A stretch of DNA of 63,543 bases from an uncultured Spirochaetaceae bacterium. Its GTDB lineage: Bacteria > Spirochaetota > Spirochaetia > Sphaerochaetales > Sphaerochaetaceae. The notes beneath the pieces were generated by a model. The model did no database searches. It worked only from the letters and a program-made list of their open reading frames with translations, and was not told the origin of the DNA. Both the position numbers and the translations under genes were made by a program. Positions 63,401-63,543 of the stretch are shown piece after piece. The stretch covers positions 1 to 63,543 of the forward strand of contig ONWV01000026.1 in NCBI GenBank assembly GCA_900321635.1, given 5' to 3'. Every line of letters starts with the position of its first letter. Positions within the stretch are counted from its first letter, which is position 1.

Positions 63401-63543
63401 CGCAACACAGGAATGTCCGTAAACGAGGTCTCAATCGCCACCGGATTCCAGGATCAGGCCTATTTCTGCAGGGTTTTCAAGAAGATCAGAGGCTATAGTC
63501 CGAGCAAATTGCGGTCATCAAAAAAGTCGGAAATGTACAAAAA
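60425..63543 (+). CDS. Very large sensor-regulator: periplasmic-binding-like, histidine-kinase-like and AraC domains (3' end outside window)
   Basis: At least 1039 residues, no stop before the window edge. It starts directly with a LacI/PBP1-type sugar-binding fold (MRIGFVLADVFTGSA; LICASDLMLYKASQVL; VRACGFNDS). The middle has a GAF-like region, then FFANVGENLRDPLSEI, which resembles the histidine kinase dimerisation box FLANMSHELRTPL but lacks the phosphate-accepting His. A receiver-like region follows (MVFITMDEYSNKTPAVVAF). It ends with an AraC helix-turn-helix pair (LSRWQIADDVHVSEDYLTRV; NEVSIATGFQDQAYFCRVFK). No membrane segment: a cytosolic one-component regulator, likely of carbohydrate use. 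Confidence 0.85.
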   Translation, partial: MRIGFVLADVFTGSAVSLWPSVAQKYADSEEDCLVLFPGGRLKDPSTLEQMKNNIYRFVNSENLDASIIWCSTLTGNVRSKDVLETFKDMLGRPMVTIDGKTESHPEIPDVRFDSYEGSSFLVGHCIKEHGSQKIAYIRGPKTHKAAEERFQAYLDQLKSNNLPCDMNLVSDPVSWWSGDDAMRQLIEERHLVPGKDFDTLICASDLMLYKASQVLSEHGFAIGKDVRACGFNDSLEAKLLDVPVSTVRFPYVGVGLDAVKALKKISSGDKVGDKQLPMAHVLRESCGCKSSSDWENVRNSSDISDLLVQKYSVSRTEAVSLVERVVGVQSEANIRALLEFLCSINLDVFDIFNVLGSFGKVTSLSQSKKDLIVALAGTILPSVLDRNAAMKSYKERTRRSSFNVFNNELIESNRVSDIAAVLEKNAQALGFEKIHLVMMEENNSHLIGTDMVFPDNLIIPRNDMGILDKGVWIVSPLCSETSFMGYLLMKPVEFDGALCEEIRNMVSGALRSAMLFESTRKAQKAAEDAETARTNFFANVGENLRDPLSEISEIVSASALDSRTKKAIIDKVSGVNQMIDLALSSTGELELERHILNIGDMLYEFGCYSGRRSLPCLLIDSEKMKQTMEILISSMGDWTEIEAYAQKRGLKIDFIDRTGMWREKPEDPGLLLARKIILLHGGSCHVENSTFSFVLPYPTLSGNPPTQWSDGVLACINSTPDFQIEDVVFEEVSGTRFAEKKRLPAYTEAIFWDTGFNGYNALTGLLSLVSNEIYMNLPFICLDCPYSHTLEDSIRTSIEAKGRSVLQIGSPVEDLYRWLQDPEFISCDIGIALSMVRRHDPEMVFITMDEYSNKTPAVVAFLNNMRGMKRNSQIPAIVVTDFIDANLVGSLIDIPNVVVVNSCMLESEEFAMRVRAVLGGSDMLATHTGAIVKKAQAYLCTHATLPLSRWQIADDVHVSEDYLTRVFKKELGLSPWDYLNRYRVWLAGSLLRNTGMSVNEVSIATGFQDQAYFCRVFKKIRGYSPSKLRSSKKSEMYK

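Noticed and set aside
1..63543. tRNA or rRNA genes
   Set aside because: No cloverleaf with a T-arm GTTCRANNC box or rRNA-like stretch was recognised by eye; a tRNA scan would be needed to exclude a missed one.

Overview
The right half of the window (about 31.96-63.5 kb) looks like ordinary chromosome of a spirochaete, probably Treponema-like (Spirochaetales). It carries xpt-guaA, malQ, a CarD-type regulator followed by ispD and ispF, an oligopeptide-type binding protein, rsmE, a spore-photoproduct-lyase-like radical SAM gene divergent from uvrC, lexA-holA, a broken M18 aminopeptidase, hpf, rpoN-lptB-lptA-lptC, a YmdB-like gene with rseC, a MATE pump, sdaA, an acyl-CoA synthetase, a metal P-type ATPase with a separate HMA protein, an alpha-oxoamine synthase and a very large AraC-type regulator that runs off the end. 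The CarD-ispD-ispF grouping and the outer-membrane transport genes suit spirochaetes, but no rRNA is present and the genus is inference.

The left half (1-31.96 kb) is accessory DNA lying against the 3' end of guaA, a common integration target. By eye it is more AT-rich than the right half, especially 1-14 kb and 25.9-28.7 kb. It has no capsid or terminase genes, no recognisable integrase and no conjugation apparatus inside the window, so it is not a standard prophage and its mobility is unproven.

The island falls into blocks. Block A (1-12.1 kb) has a barnase-like RNase end, TPR proteins around a soluble FtsK-type motor, a LOTUS/DUF3825 protein, two giant Sel1-repeat paralogues (the second frameshifted), and an operon of three small proteins plus a stand-alone ATPase clearly related to the RecA core of transcription terminator Rho. 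Two operons in this block are preceded by the same 45-bp promoter-like repeat. Block B (12.3-14.3 kb) is a PD-(D/E)XK-like nuclease with a DUF1413 protein, next to a guaA-end-like sequence and palindromes.

Block C (14.4-25.8 kb) is a co-directional run: beta-CASP nuclease, AAA ATPase, small proteins, complete DnaE polymerase, second AAA ATPase, ClpP, CbbX-type AAA ATPase, DEDD exonuclease-like protein and small proteins. All three ATPases keep an aromatic pore-loop motif, so a DNA polymerase/nuclease plus unfoldase/protease system is a reasonable hypothesis. Block D (25.9-31.8 kb) has a GmrSD-like gene and a UDG-like gene between two diverged direct repeats, then a WYL regulator, a PLD nuclease, a Cys-rich repeat protein and a second soluble FtsK motor.

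The strongest candidates for something new are the mini-Rho operon with its repeated promoter element and the DnaE/AAA/ClpP operon. In the chromosome, several genes (carD, rsmE, the AraC regulator, perhaps xpt) have good promoters that place the transcript start at or next to the start codon, suggesting leaderless mRNAs.
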